Assembly (NCBI GenBank): GCA_002309055.1 | Contig: DBWO01000049.1 | Span: 1-10,174 of the forward strand | From: Ruminococcaceae bacterium UBA1236 | GTDB taxonomy: Bacteria > Bacillota > Clostridia > Oscillospirales > Acutalibacteraceae | Length of the DNA: 10,174 nucleotides | Direction of reading: 5' to 3' | Part shown: one piece after another, positions 1 to 6,830 of the stretch | How the letters are laid out: each line of letters begins with the position of its first letter | Numbering within the stretch: position 1 is the stretch's first letter | Program-made: the position numbers and the translations under genes | Notes under the pieces: model-generated | Database searches by the model: none | What the model was told of the DNA's origin: nothing | Seen by the model: only the letters and a program-made list of their open reading frames with translations

Positions 1-491
1 TTGCGGCAGCCCGGCTCAAAGGTAACGTTGTAAACGGGAATCTGCGCGTCCGAAACGGGGGAGAGGTAGCTTTTTCCGCTGAAGAATTCGCCGTAAGGGT
101 TTTCTTCGCCTATGGGGAACATTATTTCATTCTGAAACCTGTCTTTGTCTGTCGGAGCGGGGCTGTCGTCTGCCCACACTTCCTTTGCGAGGCGGAACAC
201 CGCCCAGCCCTTGGGCCAGCCCGTGTACATTGTGCAGTGCGTGATAACCGCGGCGATTTCCTCTTTTGTAACGCCGCTGTTTTTCGCGTTTTCAAGATGA
301 TATCTGAGAGATGAATCCGTGATGCCGCTTGCCATAAGCGAAACAACGGTTACAATGCACTTTGTTTTGATATCGAGAGCCGGTTCATTCCATACCTCGC
401 CGAAAAGCACATCGTCATTCAGGCGGGCGAAAGCCGGCGCAAAGCTACCGAGCTGATCCCTGCCGGCGGTCTGTGTGATTTTTTTGCTCAT
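1..491 (-). CDS. Carboxymuconolactone decarboxylase (CMD) family protein with likely cupin C-terminus, partial
   Basis: This is the N-terminal 163 codons of a gene that runs off the left edge. The ATG at 491 follows AGAGG with a 6-base spacer. Residues about 30-110 read as an alpha-helical CMD/AhpD-like domain, with the segments ALDIKTKCIVTVVSLMASG and GVTKEEIAAVITH followed by GWPKGWAVFR. The CxxC redox pair of true AhpD is absent; Cys45 and Cys86 are far apart, so a peroxidase role is not supported. The last visible residues (PVYNVTFEPGCR) look like the first strand of a cupin barrel, and CMD-cupin fusions are common in Clostridia. The likely role is a small-molecule decarboxylase or oxidoreductase in the cytoplasm, substrate unknown. 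It lies 79 bases downstream of the ogt-like gene on the same strand and is probably co-transcribed. The family is well supported; the fusion is inferred from 12 residues. Confidence 0.8.
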   Translation of the reverse strand, partial: MSKKITQTAGRDQLGSFAPAFARLNDDVLFGEVWNEPALDIKTKCIVTVVSLMASGITDSSLRYHLENAKNSGVTKEEIAAVITHCTMYTGWPKGWAVFRLAKEVWADDSPAPTDKDRFQNEIMFPIGEENPYGEFFSGKSYLSPVSDAQIPVYNVTFEPGCR

Positions 492-570
492 ATTTTACCT
501 CTTTTCTTTTGGCCGCGTCTTTAATACAGATCCGCGAACGCTTTTAATTCTTCGGCTGAAACCGGTCCGT

Positions 571-1086
571 TCACGGGCGAAAAAAGCCGTTAATGTCCGC
601 GCCTTCCATTTCCAGAAGTTTTATTTTTTTATCAATACCCCCGGCATACCCGGTGAGGTTTCCGTTTGCCCCGACAACACGATGGCAGGGGATAATAAGA
701 GAGATGGGATTATGCCCGACCGCTCCGCCGACTGCCTGTGCGGACATGCGCGCAATGCCTCTGTCACAGGCGAGCTTTTCGGCAATTTCGCCGTATGTCA
801 TCGTTTTCCCGTAGGGAATCGTGAGCATAATTTCACAGACCGACCTGCGAAACTGCGTTGTTTTCAGGCCGAGAGGCGGCGTGAAAGACGGCTCCTTACC
901 GCTGAACCAGATATCAAGCCACCTGTCCGTCTGCCGGAAAACAGGCAGATCCTTTTCTTCATAACCGCTATCCAAAGTATCGCCGAAATACTTCTGACCG
1001 TCAAACCAAAGCCCGGTCAGATTATCGCCGTCAGAAGCTGCAGTTATGCCTCCGAGCGGTGAATTGAAGTGATGTATATACTGCAT
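571..1086 (-). CDS. ogt: Methylated-DNA--[protein]-cysteine S-methyltransferase (Ogt type)
   Basis: This suicide DNA-repair enzyme transfers the alkyl group from O6-alkylguanine (and O4-alkylthymine) to its own cysteine. The hallmark active-site motif IPCHRVVG is present with Cys134 as the acceptor. Before it come the helix-turn-helix region (TIPYGKTMTYGEIAEKLA) and the conserved AVGGAVGHNPI segment. The N-terminal ribonuclease-like domain covers about residues 1-75. At 171 residues it has the usual size of the single-function Ogt/MGMT family, without an Ada N-terminal domain. I chose the ATG at 1,086 because AAGAAGG lies 7 bases upstream; an in-frame TTG at 1,092 is too close to that site. 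It sits 75 bases downstream of the exported protein gene and upstream of the CMD gene on the same strand, and probably shares their transcript. The symbol follows the family; ogt and adaB-type names are interchangeable here. Confidence 0.95.
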   Translation of the reverse strand: MQYIHHFNSPLGGITAASDGDNLTGLWFDGQKYFGDTLDSGYEEKDLPVFRQTDRWLDIWFSGKEPSFTPPLGLKTTQFRRSVCEIMLTIPYGKTMTYGEIAEKLACDRGIARMSAQAVGGAVGHNPISLIIPCHRVVGANGNLTGYAGGIDKKIKLLEMEGADINGFFRP

Positions 1087-1161
1087 AATCAATCCTTCTT
1101 CCGCCTGCCGCCGCTTCCGGCGTATCTTTCTTTATCGTATGCCCGGCTGACCGGAACCGTT

Positions 1162-2424
1162 TCAGCGAAGCGCCTGAAAAGTGCTCCTTATCTCCTCAAC
1201 GGAGCCGGCAGTGAGATAATATGTGTAAGTATGTGGCTCGTCAAAATTCAGCCTGAAAATGCCGAGCGGAGCGACATAGTTTGTGGAATCCGCGTCCGGG
1301 TCCTTACTGCCGTCGTAATTATATCTGCCCGCCAGCAGACGTTCCGCGCACGGCGAGTAAAGGCCTATGCCGTATTGCGAATCATCCGTCCAGGCGCACC
1401 AGGTTTCGCTGTTGCCGCTCTTCAGGGCGAAGGCGGGCTTTCCCGCCCAGAACTCAAGGTCTTTCTCCGTTCGCAGAGCGCCGCCCGTCCAGGGCTTTTC
1501 GCCGTCATAAAACACAAAGGTTCCGAGCGCGCTCACGGTGTAAAAAGCGGGAATCTCCTGCTCGCGGTCAGGCCATTCCGTCTGAAGGAAATCAACGGCG
1601 GTATTCTCGGCGGCAAGGCCCTTGTCCGTGAGCGTGTAAACACAGGTGTAATAGGTCTGAGTGGGCATATTATCCTGCGCCCAGTCAAGCGCTCTGCACA
1701 CAACGCGTATACTGTTTTCCGTCTTTTCAAGCGCCACAAGTTTGCTTGCGTTGCCGTACATATCGCCGCCCTGAACCGGGTTATAGCTCCAGCGGGACCC
1801 GACGAAAACGCCGTTTTCATAGCCCTCAATATCCAGCGGCCCGTAATAGGACTGCTGAACAAGGCGGCCCGTATCGTGGCAGTTGAGAAGGTTGCCGTAT
1901 GCCTTGCTGTTTTTATCTTCAAAATAACAGAGCCCGCCGCCCCATCTGAGGCTGACGCCCGCTTTGTAATTTTCGTTTTCAATATACAGCGTATCCCCGT
2001 GAGGGACCGTCTGAATATCGCAGGTGAAATCCGACAGGCTGAAAACGCATTTCTGCCCTTTGACCGCCGGCTCAAAGCTTGCGGAAATAAGGCGCGAAGC
2101 GGTCTTTCTGCCGAGATATCCGTCCAGGAGCAGGGAAGCCCTGTTTTCCTTAGAACTGAGCAGAAGCTCCTCTTTAAAGGCGCCGAAGCCCTGCCTGTAT
2201 TCAAACACGGCGCGAACGGGAGCCGAGGCGCTGTAAGAGAAAGAGATGCGGTTAAAGCGTATGCCCGAGCCCTCCTCATTCAGAGCAACCGTGCGCCCCT
2301 CGGTTATGTCGGCATCCGAAAACGAGAGATTATTCATTTTAAATTGGCTTTTCACTTCAATCTTTCCTCCGAATGCTCCGAAAAGCATCAGAATTGAGAT
2401 AATAAACGCTGTCAGTTTATTCAT
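1162..2424 (-). CDS. Exported beta-rich protein of unknown function, possibly carbohydrate-related
   Basis: The product has 420 residues. It begins with a short basic end and a hydrophobic stretch (residues 5-19, TAFIISILMLFGAFG), consistent with a signal peptide or an N-terminal membrane anchor. There is no lipobox cysteine. The rest alternates short polar and hydrophobic stretches typical of beta-sandwich proteins, with many Tyr and Trp. Residues about 30-140 look like one jelly-roll-like domain. Residues about 145-400 look like a second, with the striking segment WGGGLCYFED and, at 183-195, HDTGRLVQQSYYG. The second domain reminds me of the galactose-mutarotase-like fold seen in polysaccharide-active enzymes, but I recognise no named family. 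The ATG at 2,424 follows GGGGTGA closely. The start lies 17 bases after the zinc-ribbon gene, in an apparent operon headed by a glycoside hydrolase, which fits but does not prove a role at cell-surface glycans. Confidence 0.75.
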   Translation of the reverse strand: MNKLTAFIISILMLFGAFGGKIEVKSQFKMNNLSFSDADITEGRTVALNEEGSGIRFNRISFSYSASAPVRAVFEYRQGFGAFKEELLLSSKENRASLLLDGYLGRKTASRLISASFEPAVKGQKCVFSLSDFTCDIQTVPHGDTLYIENENYKAGVSLRWGGGLCYFEDKNSKAYGNLLNCHDTGRLVQQSYYGPLDIEGYENGVFVGSRWSYNPVQGGDMYGNASKLVALEKTENSIRVVCRALDWAQDNMPTQTYYTCVYTLTDKGLAAENTAVDFLQTEWPDREQEIPAFYTVSALGTFVFYDGEKPWTGGALRTEKDLEFWAGKPAFALKSGNSETWCAWTDDSQYGIGLYSPCAERLLAGRYNYDGSKDPDADSTNYVAPLGIFRLNFDEPHTYTYYLTAGSVEEIRSTFQALR

Positions 2425-2441
2425 TGTTCACCCCAACAATA

Positions 2442-2762
2442 TTATTCCTGCGCGGCCGATGCGGAAAAGAGCTCATCCACAATTTTCCGCGCCTCTTCAA
2501 GGTGCCTGTAAAAAACATAAAACCTGATAGTTTCAAACATGGGGCCCGCTCTCAGAGCCATACCCGCGCCCATAGTGCTTTTTTGCTCGAAAGGAATATT
2601 ATTTTGCGCTAAAACATCGGCGAGCATGCCGCCCCAGATTTGTTCTTTTTCGGTAAGAAAGCACAAATCGTCCGGCTCTGCGTTCCGCTCGCTTTTTCTT
2701 TTGCAAACGGGGCAGCGCTCATCATCAAACGATAAAAAACATTTGCCGCAGTATTTCGCCAT
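2442..2762 (-). CDS. Zinc-ribbon protein with DUF2007-like domain
   Basis: This 106-residue cytoplasmic protein starts with a zinc ribbon formed by Cys5-x2-Cys8 and Cys17-x2-Cys20. It continues into a small alpha/beta domain (about residues 40-100) that matches the DUF2007 pattern: an isolated acid-rich helix, then DVLAQNNIPFEQKSTMGAGM, then FYVFYRHLEEARKIVDELF. DUF2007 proteins have been called putative signal-transducing proteins and their partner is not established. The start is secure: the ATG at 2,762 follows a strong AAGGAGG with a 7-base spacer. It lies between the glycoside hydrolase gene (71 bases upstream) and the exported protein gene (17 bases downstream). The tight spacing suggests translation within one message. 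The function cannot be read from the sequence. Confidence 0.8.
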   Translation of the reverse strand: MAKYCGKCFLSFDDERCPVCKRKSERNAEPDDLCFLTEKEQIWGGMLADVLAQNNIPFEQKSTMGAGMALRAGPMFETIRFYVFYRHLEEARKIVDELFSASAAQE

Positions 2763-2833
2763 GGTTATTCCTCCTTCCGCGTTTGCCGCTTTCCCGCGCG
2801 GCTTATTGAATTGATAAAACCCGATTTTTTATT

Positions 2834-4324
2834 TTAAATCAGTTTTATTACGATGGCGGGGATTCCTTTTTCGGGCTCCTCGGGCGCGCCTGTGCTGAGC
2901 ATAACGCTGCCGGGGATTGTAAGGCATCTGCCGGAGAGAGCGACAAGCGAAGTGATATCCTGCGCCGTATCGGAGAGCAGATTCTGGGCAAAAACACGCC
3001 TGCCCTGCGCCTCTTCGTCAAACTCTATGCAGAGAGATTCAAATCTGCCGAAAATTCCGACCGGTTTGTCCGGCGCTCCGCCTTTGACGCGGATGCGGGC
3101 AAGGGGAGTGATATCGATACCCTCAACGAAGGTGCGCGGCGTAACCGCCACACAGAGCGCGCCGTTTTCGGGATTTACGGAGCAGAGCACATAGGGCTTT
3201 TCGCCGTTTGCTTCAACCCCTGGCAGAGGCATATTTCTTGAAACCGCCGCGGGCGCGGTAACATAATAATCGCCCTCGGTAACATCGGGCCAGAAACCGG
3301 GCTCGCGCTTCGGGCAGCGCCACACATCCTTTAACCGCTCGGCGGAAATATGAAGCTCCGTTTTGCCGGCGGAAAAGGGGGGCGCAATTCTTTGCCACCG
3401 CAGTGCGCATACGGACTCCGAAACCCGTCTCGGCGGCAGGGGAAGATATTTGCGCTCCATTTCAAGCTCGTGGCGCATAACGCCGATTGAGCAGCCGAGC
3501 GCCGCGCCGATGAGAGCAGTATCCTCAATATTCAGAATTGCATCCGAGCCGCATTCCTTCGCGGCATTGAGGCAGATTGAAACGCGGTTGACGGTTGAGG
3601 CATATTTAATCTCGTGCACCACATCGTAGGTGCGAAGATAATCGCTTGCGGGCAAAACGGTTTTAAGATAATCCGCTTTTTCAGGGGTGATTTTGTACCC
3701 GTTCTCCTCAAACAGCGGGTATCCTGCAAAACCGTGTTCAACGGCTGTCCGGGGGGAATATTTACGCACACACTCCGTCATCATTACGCGGTATCCGGCG
3801 TCATGGTTGTGCGCGCCCCAATCCACTTTAAGATAAGTAATGTCCGCTTCGCCGCACCACTTTGCCCTCTCTTCCCAGAAGAGGCGTTCCTCTTCGGGCG
3901 TGCGTGAGATTTCTTTGCCGTTTATCATTAACTGCGACTGTGAGGGCACCCATAGGCCGAGCCCTTTGTAGCCAAGCGCTCTGACGCGCTCCGACAGCGC
4001 TTTAAGGCGGCCGGCGGGAGTCAGATGACGCAGAGAGGGGAAACGCTCCGGGTCGGCTTCAAGAGAGCCGAAAACACGGGTGTCTTTAGCGCCGTAAGGG
4101 ACATCCCATCCGTCGTCAAGCACAACGATGAGGTCCTCTCTCACGCCGTCAAAGCTGTTGAGAAGCCCCTTTTCGCCGAACAGAAACTCTTCGCACATAG
4201 CGTCACGGGAAGTGAAGCCCTGCGGACGGTCTTTCCACGTGTTTATATGGTCGCACTGGGAATCCCAGGTGCAGAAATAGCTGCCTGTATCTTTAGCCTG
4301 CGCGGGTATAAAATTCATATTCAT
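2834..4324 (-). CDS. Glycoside hydrolase, alpha-galactosidase-like (clan GH-D, GH27/GH36 type)
   Basis: The product is 496 residues with no signal peptide, so it is predicted to be cytoplasmic and to act on imported oligosaccharides. Residues about 10-330 form a TIM barrel with clan GH-D signatures: VLDDGWD near residues 68-74, GLGLWVPSQ near 122-130, and TYLKVDWG, in which Asp168 matches the nucleophile of the family's K-x-D motif. The segment ASDYLRTYDVV offers Asp228 or Asp234 as acid/base; I cannot decide between them. About residues 350-496 look like the C-terminal beta-sandwich. The family cleaves alpha-galactosides or alpha-N-acetylgalactosaminides, and some members transfer sugars, so substrate and anomeric specificity remain open. 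I chose the ATG at 4,324 because GGAAG lies 8 bases upstream. A GTG at 4,333 would add three residues but overlaps that site. It is the first gene after the promoter and operator-like palindrome. Confidence 0.85.
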   Translation of the reverse strand: MNMNFIPAQAKDTGSYFCTWDSQCDHINTWKDRPQGFTSRDAMCEEFLFGEKGLLNSFDGVREDLIVVLDDGWDVPYGAKDTRVFGSLEADPERFPSLRHLTPAGRLKALSERVRALGYKGLGLWVPSQSQLMINGKEISRTPEEERLFWEERAKWCGEADITYLKVDWGAHNHDAGYRVMMTECVRKYSPRTAVEHGFAGYPLFEENGYKITPEKADYLKTVLPASDYLRTYDVVHEIKYASTVNRVSICLNAAKECGSDAILNIEDTALIGAALGCSIGVMRHELEMERKYLPLPPRRVSESVCALRWQRIAPPFSAGKTELHISAERLKDVWRCPKREPGFWPDVTEGDYYVTAPAAVSRNMPLPGVEANGEKPYVLCSVNPENGALCVAVTPRTFVEGIDITPLARIRVKGGAPDKPVGIFGRFESLCIEFDEEAQGRRVFAQNLLSDTAQDITSLVALSGRCLTIPGSVMLSTGAPEEPEKGIPAIVIKLI

Positions 4325-4356
4325 GCTTTTCACTTCCGCTGTTTTTGATTGGTAGT

Positions 4357-4377
4357 TTTTTGTTTGATAAACAAAAA
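4357..4377. promoter_or_regulatory. Operator-like palindrome before the glycoside hydrolase gene
   Basis: Two perfect 9-base arms, TTTTTGTTT and AAACAAAAA, are separated by GAT. The site lies about 20-40 bases downstream of the predicted transcription start and 33 bases before the ATG, a position where a bound repressor would block transcription. The TTTGTTT/AAACAAA arms resemble operators of ROK-family sugar repressors such as XylR of Bacillus. The match to a specific regulator is inference, and no regulator gene is in the window. Confidence 0.5.
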
Positions 4378-4406
4378 TTTCCCGGAAAAATATAATTAAT
4401 CACTTT

Positions 4407-4434
4407 ATTATACCATAATTTTACCGATAATCAA
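4407..4434 (-). promoter_or_regulatory. Sigma-A-type promoter for the glycoside hydrolase operon
   Basis: On the minus strand a perfect TATAAT (complement of 4,407-4,412) lies 16 bases after TTGATT (complement of 4,429-4,434), or 17 bases after TTTGAT. The surroundings are strongly AT-rich. The predicted start is near 4,400, giving a leader of about 75 bases that contains the palindrome at 4,357-4,377. The stretch from 4,435 to about 4,570 shows no gene or clear signal. Confidence 0.7.
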
Positions 4435-4587
4435 ATACACATTGATTTAATTTTAAATTTATTTGTTGATATGATTCGTTGTTGCCGCCCTGCCGTGGTT
4501 GTTATCATTTCAGATATAATATTCACCAACGTTTTCGCCGTTTGCCGCCGGCGTAATTCCGATAATCAGATATTATCCGGAAGAGGC

Positions 4588-4627
4588 AAAAAAAGAAAAG
4601 CCCCCGAAGCTGTTACGCTTCAAGGGG
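4588..4627 (-). terminator. Rho-independent terminator of the small exported protein gene (repeat copy A)
   Basis: Read on the minus strand, CCCC-TT-GAAGC, a GTAACA loop and GCTTC-GGGG form a 9-pair stem with a two-base bulge. It is followed by CTTTTC and a run of seven T. It starts about 40 bases after the stop codon at 4,668. The hairpin and T-run belong to a 57-base sequence (4,572-4,628) that recurs at 5,181-5,237. Confidence 0.85.
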
Positions 4628-4667
4628 TCATGGCGGAGATTATCGCTTGTGCATTTCATCTTTCCGG

Positions 4668-5069
4668 TCAGCCCGGGATGTGAAGCTCTGTGTAATCCAC
4701 CGGGTAAAACAGAGTCTTTTCCGCCCCTGTCCGGTAAACGAAATGGCAGATTATCTGCTGCGAATCTTCGGAAAGCTCAATGGATTTTTCGGTGCACCCT
4801 TTGAGATATTCGGAGAGGTTTGCCGTGTATAGGTTTTCTCCCTGAGAATCCCAGCAGAGCACAAGAATGCCGTCACTGGGGTTATACTTATATACGGTGA
4901 ATCTGCCGGGCACGGAAATAACGGCGGGCCTGTAATAGCTTACGGATGAATCCGCCTGATCATCCTGCACGATGTCTCCTATCACACCGCCGCCTGTGCC
5001 GAAACCGCCGAAGGAAAAGATTGAAAAGAAGCTCATTATAAAAGCCAGAATCGATGAAAGAAATGTCAT
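4668..5069 (-). CDS. Small exported or membrane-anchored protein of unknown function
   Basis: The product has 133 residues. The first 20 (MTFLSSILAFIMSFFSIFSF) are hydrophobic and lack a basic start, so they could be an uncleaved anchor or an atypical signal peptide. A glycine-rich linker follows (GGFGTGGG), then an acidic stretch (DIVQDDQADSS). The remaining 85 residues look like a small beta-rich domain (RFTVYKYNPSDGILVLCWD, then QQIICHFVYRTG). I recognise no family. The ATG at 5,069 is supported by AAGGAG with a 7-base spacer. The gene is a single-gene unit with its own promoter (5,106-5,134) and its own terminator (4,588-4,627). It does not overlap its neighbours and shows no frameshift. 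Location outside the membrane is inferred from the N-terminus only. Confidence 0.75.
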   Translation of the reverse strand: MTFLSSILAFIMSFFSIFSFGGFGTGGGVIGDIVQDDQADSSVSYYRPAVISVPGRFTVYKYNPSDGILVLCWDSQGENLYTANLSEYLKGCTEKSIELSEDSQQIICHFVYRTGAEKTLFYPVDYTELHIPG

Positions 5070-5105
5070 AATAATTCTCCTTTGCGTTTGTTTTTTCTCA
5101 ATTAG

Positions 5106-5134
5106 ATTATACCCGTCAGGATATTAAGAAACAA
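5106..5134 (-). promoter_or_regulatory. Promoter of the small exported protein gene
   Basis: On the minus strand, TATAAT (complement of 5,106-5,111) lies 17 bases after TTGTTT (complement of 5,129-5,134). The predicted start is near 5,099, about 30 bases before the ATG. The -35 box overlaps one arm of an inverted repeat: TTAAGAAA at 5,124-5,131 and TTTCTTAA at 5,163-5,170. A shorter palindrome, AGTTT-tgtg-AAACT, lies between the arms at 5,150-5,163. These may be regulator sites. Confidence 0.65.
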
Positions 5135-5196
5135 CTGTGAAAAGCATTAAGTTTTGTGAAACTTTCTTAAGAATGCATTAATTATCCGGTAAAGGC

Positions 5197-5236
5197 AAAA
5201 AAGAAAAGCCCCTCAAAGCCGTTACGCTTCAAGGGG
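5197..5236 (-). terminator. Orphan minus-strand terminator (repeat copy B)
   Basis: Read on the minus strand, CCCCTTGAAGC and GCTTTGAGGGG pair over all 11 positions, two of them wobble, around a GTAACG loop. CTTTTC and six T follow. It is therefore a strong terminator for leftward transcription, yet the next minus-strand gene to the right begins at 8,744 and has its own terminators. It shares most of 57 bases (5,181-5,237) with copy A at 4,572-4,628. It may end an unannotated small RNA or stop antisense transcripts from the PHP gene. Confidence 0.75.
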
Positions 5237-5314
5237 TAACAGGGGAGGCGAACCGGGATTCATCCGCTTATCTCATACATTCGCGGTAAAGCAGATAAAC
5301 GGCATAAAAAAATA

Positions 5315-5343
5315 TTTGAATGTTTATTTCAATGTGATATAAT
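5315..5343 (+). promoter_or_regulatory. Promoter of the secreted PHP-family gene
   Basis: TATAAT at 5,338-5,343 is preceded by TG one base upstream (extended -10). TTGAAT at 5,316-5,321 lies 16 bases upstream, or TTTGAA at 5,315-5,320 with a 17-base spacer. The predicted start near 5,350 gives a leader of about 68 bases. A weak hairpin in the leader pairs CCGGGTTT (5,356-5,363) with AAATCCGG (5,376-5,383). Confidence 0.75.
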
Positions 5344-5417
5344 ATATTTGTCAGGCCGGGTTTGCTTAAGATGTAAAATCCGGCGGCAAGAGTATGCAAG
5401 GCAAAGGAGAGTTTTCT

Positions 5418-6815
5418 GTGAAAAAGATTTTATGCTTGGTTATCGGCATTGCTATGGTGCTCGGCGTGTGCGGCGCCTTCCCGGCTTCCGCGCAGAGCGA
5501 CTATACCATAGTTTCGCCTTATGAGGATGTTGTCTGGAGCGGCGACGGCGCCTGGGGCGCTTACAAGGGCGTTCTTCATTCGCACACCACCTGGAGCGAC
5601 GCGGATGTGGACCTGCCGGATATGGTTAAGGAATATTATTCTCTCGGTTATGATTTCCTCGCCAACAGCGACCACGCCGTTACGGGCGTTGAGTGGAACA
5701 AAGAGCCCGAGCTTGTGTTCCCTTACTGGTATCAGTATATCCTGGGCAACAAGATGAGCGTTCTCACCGATGAGGAATATGAGGCCATCACCTCCGGCAC
5801 ATATAACGGCAGGGGATACGGCATGACCTGCATCACCGGCGCGAACGAGCTGAACCATCTCACGCTCTCCAAAAACCACGTGAACGGATATTTCCTCCCG
5901 CCCGATACAGGCAACGGGTTCGCGGGTTACTATCCGGGCGGCAACGCACTTGACCCCGCAAGCTATGTCGGTGAGAATGAGGCCGGCATTGAAAACGCCC
6001 TGAGATTTGTTGAGGATAACGGCGCGCTCTGCCATATCAATCACCCGGGCGATGTGCTTGATTCCAATGCGCATCCCGAGGTTGTAACGGACCCGAAAAC
6101 AGTCAGCTTTTTCGGCGACCTTCTGCTTAAATACAAGAGCTGCCTCGGCATTGAAGCGCTCAACGAGGTGAATTCCGTAACGCGCTATGACAGAGTTCTG
6201 TGGGATCAGCTTCTTATGTACTGCCTGCCTTACGGCAAAAGAGTCATCGGTTTCAGCAACACGGACGCGCACTCCCTCCTGAACTGCGACAGCTCCTTCA
6301 GCGTTTTCATGATGAAAGAGAACACTCAGGAAGAGGTCAAAAAGACCATGCAGTCCGGCGCTTTCTTCTGCGTGTCAAAGTGCCTTCCGGGCAACGATGT
6401 TTATGAGATAGGCCCCAAAGAGGATATTGATGTCAGAGGTAAGGGCCTGCCTTACCCCATGTTTAACAGCGTTGTGGTTGACGGCCACAAGGTCACAGTT
6501 ACCGTTGAAAACGCCGATGAAATACAGTGGATCGCGAACGGAAAGGTTATCATGAAGAGCGAGGCCGGCTCCGGCCCCATTGAGCTGGATCTTGACGCCA
6601 TAGAAGGCAGTGAAGACTTCAAATATATCAGAGCGGAAATCCTGGGCGAGGGCGGAATCTGCCTCACACAGGCGCTTGTTATTGACAACGGCGCAGAGCC
6701 CCTTACCTTCCGCCCCGAAGAGAAGGCCATGTCCTTCGCGGATAGACTCCTCATGTTCATCCGCGGCACAAAGCTTTACAACATCATTATAGAAATCTAC
6801 CGCGCCGTAAGATAA
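5418..6815 (+). CDS. Secreted PHP-superfamily metal-dependent phosphoesterase
   Basis: The product has 465 residues. It starts at GTG 5,418, which follows AAAGGAG by 8 bases; an in-frame ATG at 5,394 overlaps no ribosome site and would bury the signal peptide. Residues 1-25 are a clear signal peptide (MKKILCLVIGIAMVLG core) with likely cleavage after ASA25. The mature part carries the PHP metal-binding motifs in order: HSH (His54, His56), SDH (Asp85, His86), Glu144 in GANELNH, HINHPG (His206, His209), and TDAH (Asp283, His285). This is the full expected set for a trinuclear phosphoesterase centre. A beta-rich domain follows at about residues 340-430. The C-terminus ends with an amphipathic, basic stretch (RLLMFIRGTKLYNIIIEIY). 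The substrate is unknown; a role in extracellular phosphate release is possible but unproven. It is a single-gene unit with its own promoter and terminator. Confidence 0.88.
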   Translation: MKKILCLVIGIAMVLGVCGAFPASAQSDYTIVSPYEDVVWSGDGAWGAYKGVLHSHTTWSDADVDLPDMVKEYYSLGYDFLANSDHAVTGVEWNKEPELVFPYWYQYILGNKMSVLTDEEYEAITSGTYNGRGYGMTCITGANELNHLTLSKNHVNGYFLPPDTGNGFAGYYPGGNALDPASYVGENEAGIENALRFVEDNGALCHINHPGDVLDSNAHPEVVTDPKTVSFFGDLLLKYKSCLGIEALNEVNSVTRYDRVLWDQLLMYCLPYGKRVIGFSNTDAHSLLNCDSSFSVFMMKENTQEEVKKTMQSGAFFCVSKCLPGNDVYEIGPKEDIDVRGKGLPYPMFNSVVVDGHKVTVTVENADEIQWIANGKVIMKSEAGSGPIELDLDAIEGSEDFKYIRAEILGEGGICLTQALVIDNGAEPLTFRPEEKAMSFADRLLMFIRGTKLYNIIIEIYRAVR

Positions 6816-6830
6816 ACCGCCCGGCGGATA

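Noticed and set aside
1093..1161. Terminator between the exported protein gene and ogt
   Set aside because: A small CGCCG/CGGCG hairpin is present but there is no T-run after it on the minus strand, so read-through into ogt is more likely.
1069..2397. A 442-codon open frame on the plus strand opposite the exported protein gene
   Set aside because: It lacks a ribosome site, and its translation is basic and without recognisable domains. The minus-strand frame has a signal peptide, a start with a ribosome site and operon spacing. Long antisense frames are expected from the GC-biased codon use.
5240..5302. tRNA-like fragment on the minus strand (GAATCCCGGTTCGCCTCCCC before a terminator)
   Set aside because: It resembles a tRNA 3' end, but no matching 5' acceptor arm, D-arm or anticodon arm could be built within the required distance. 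At most it is a relic.
5430..6272. A 280-codon open frame on the minus strand inside the PHP gene
   Set aside because: The plus-strand frame carries all PHP metal ligands, a signal peptide, a promoter and a terminator. The antisense frame is a codon-bias shadow, and nothing in it resembles a known family.
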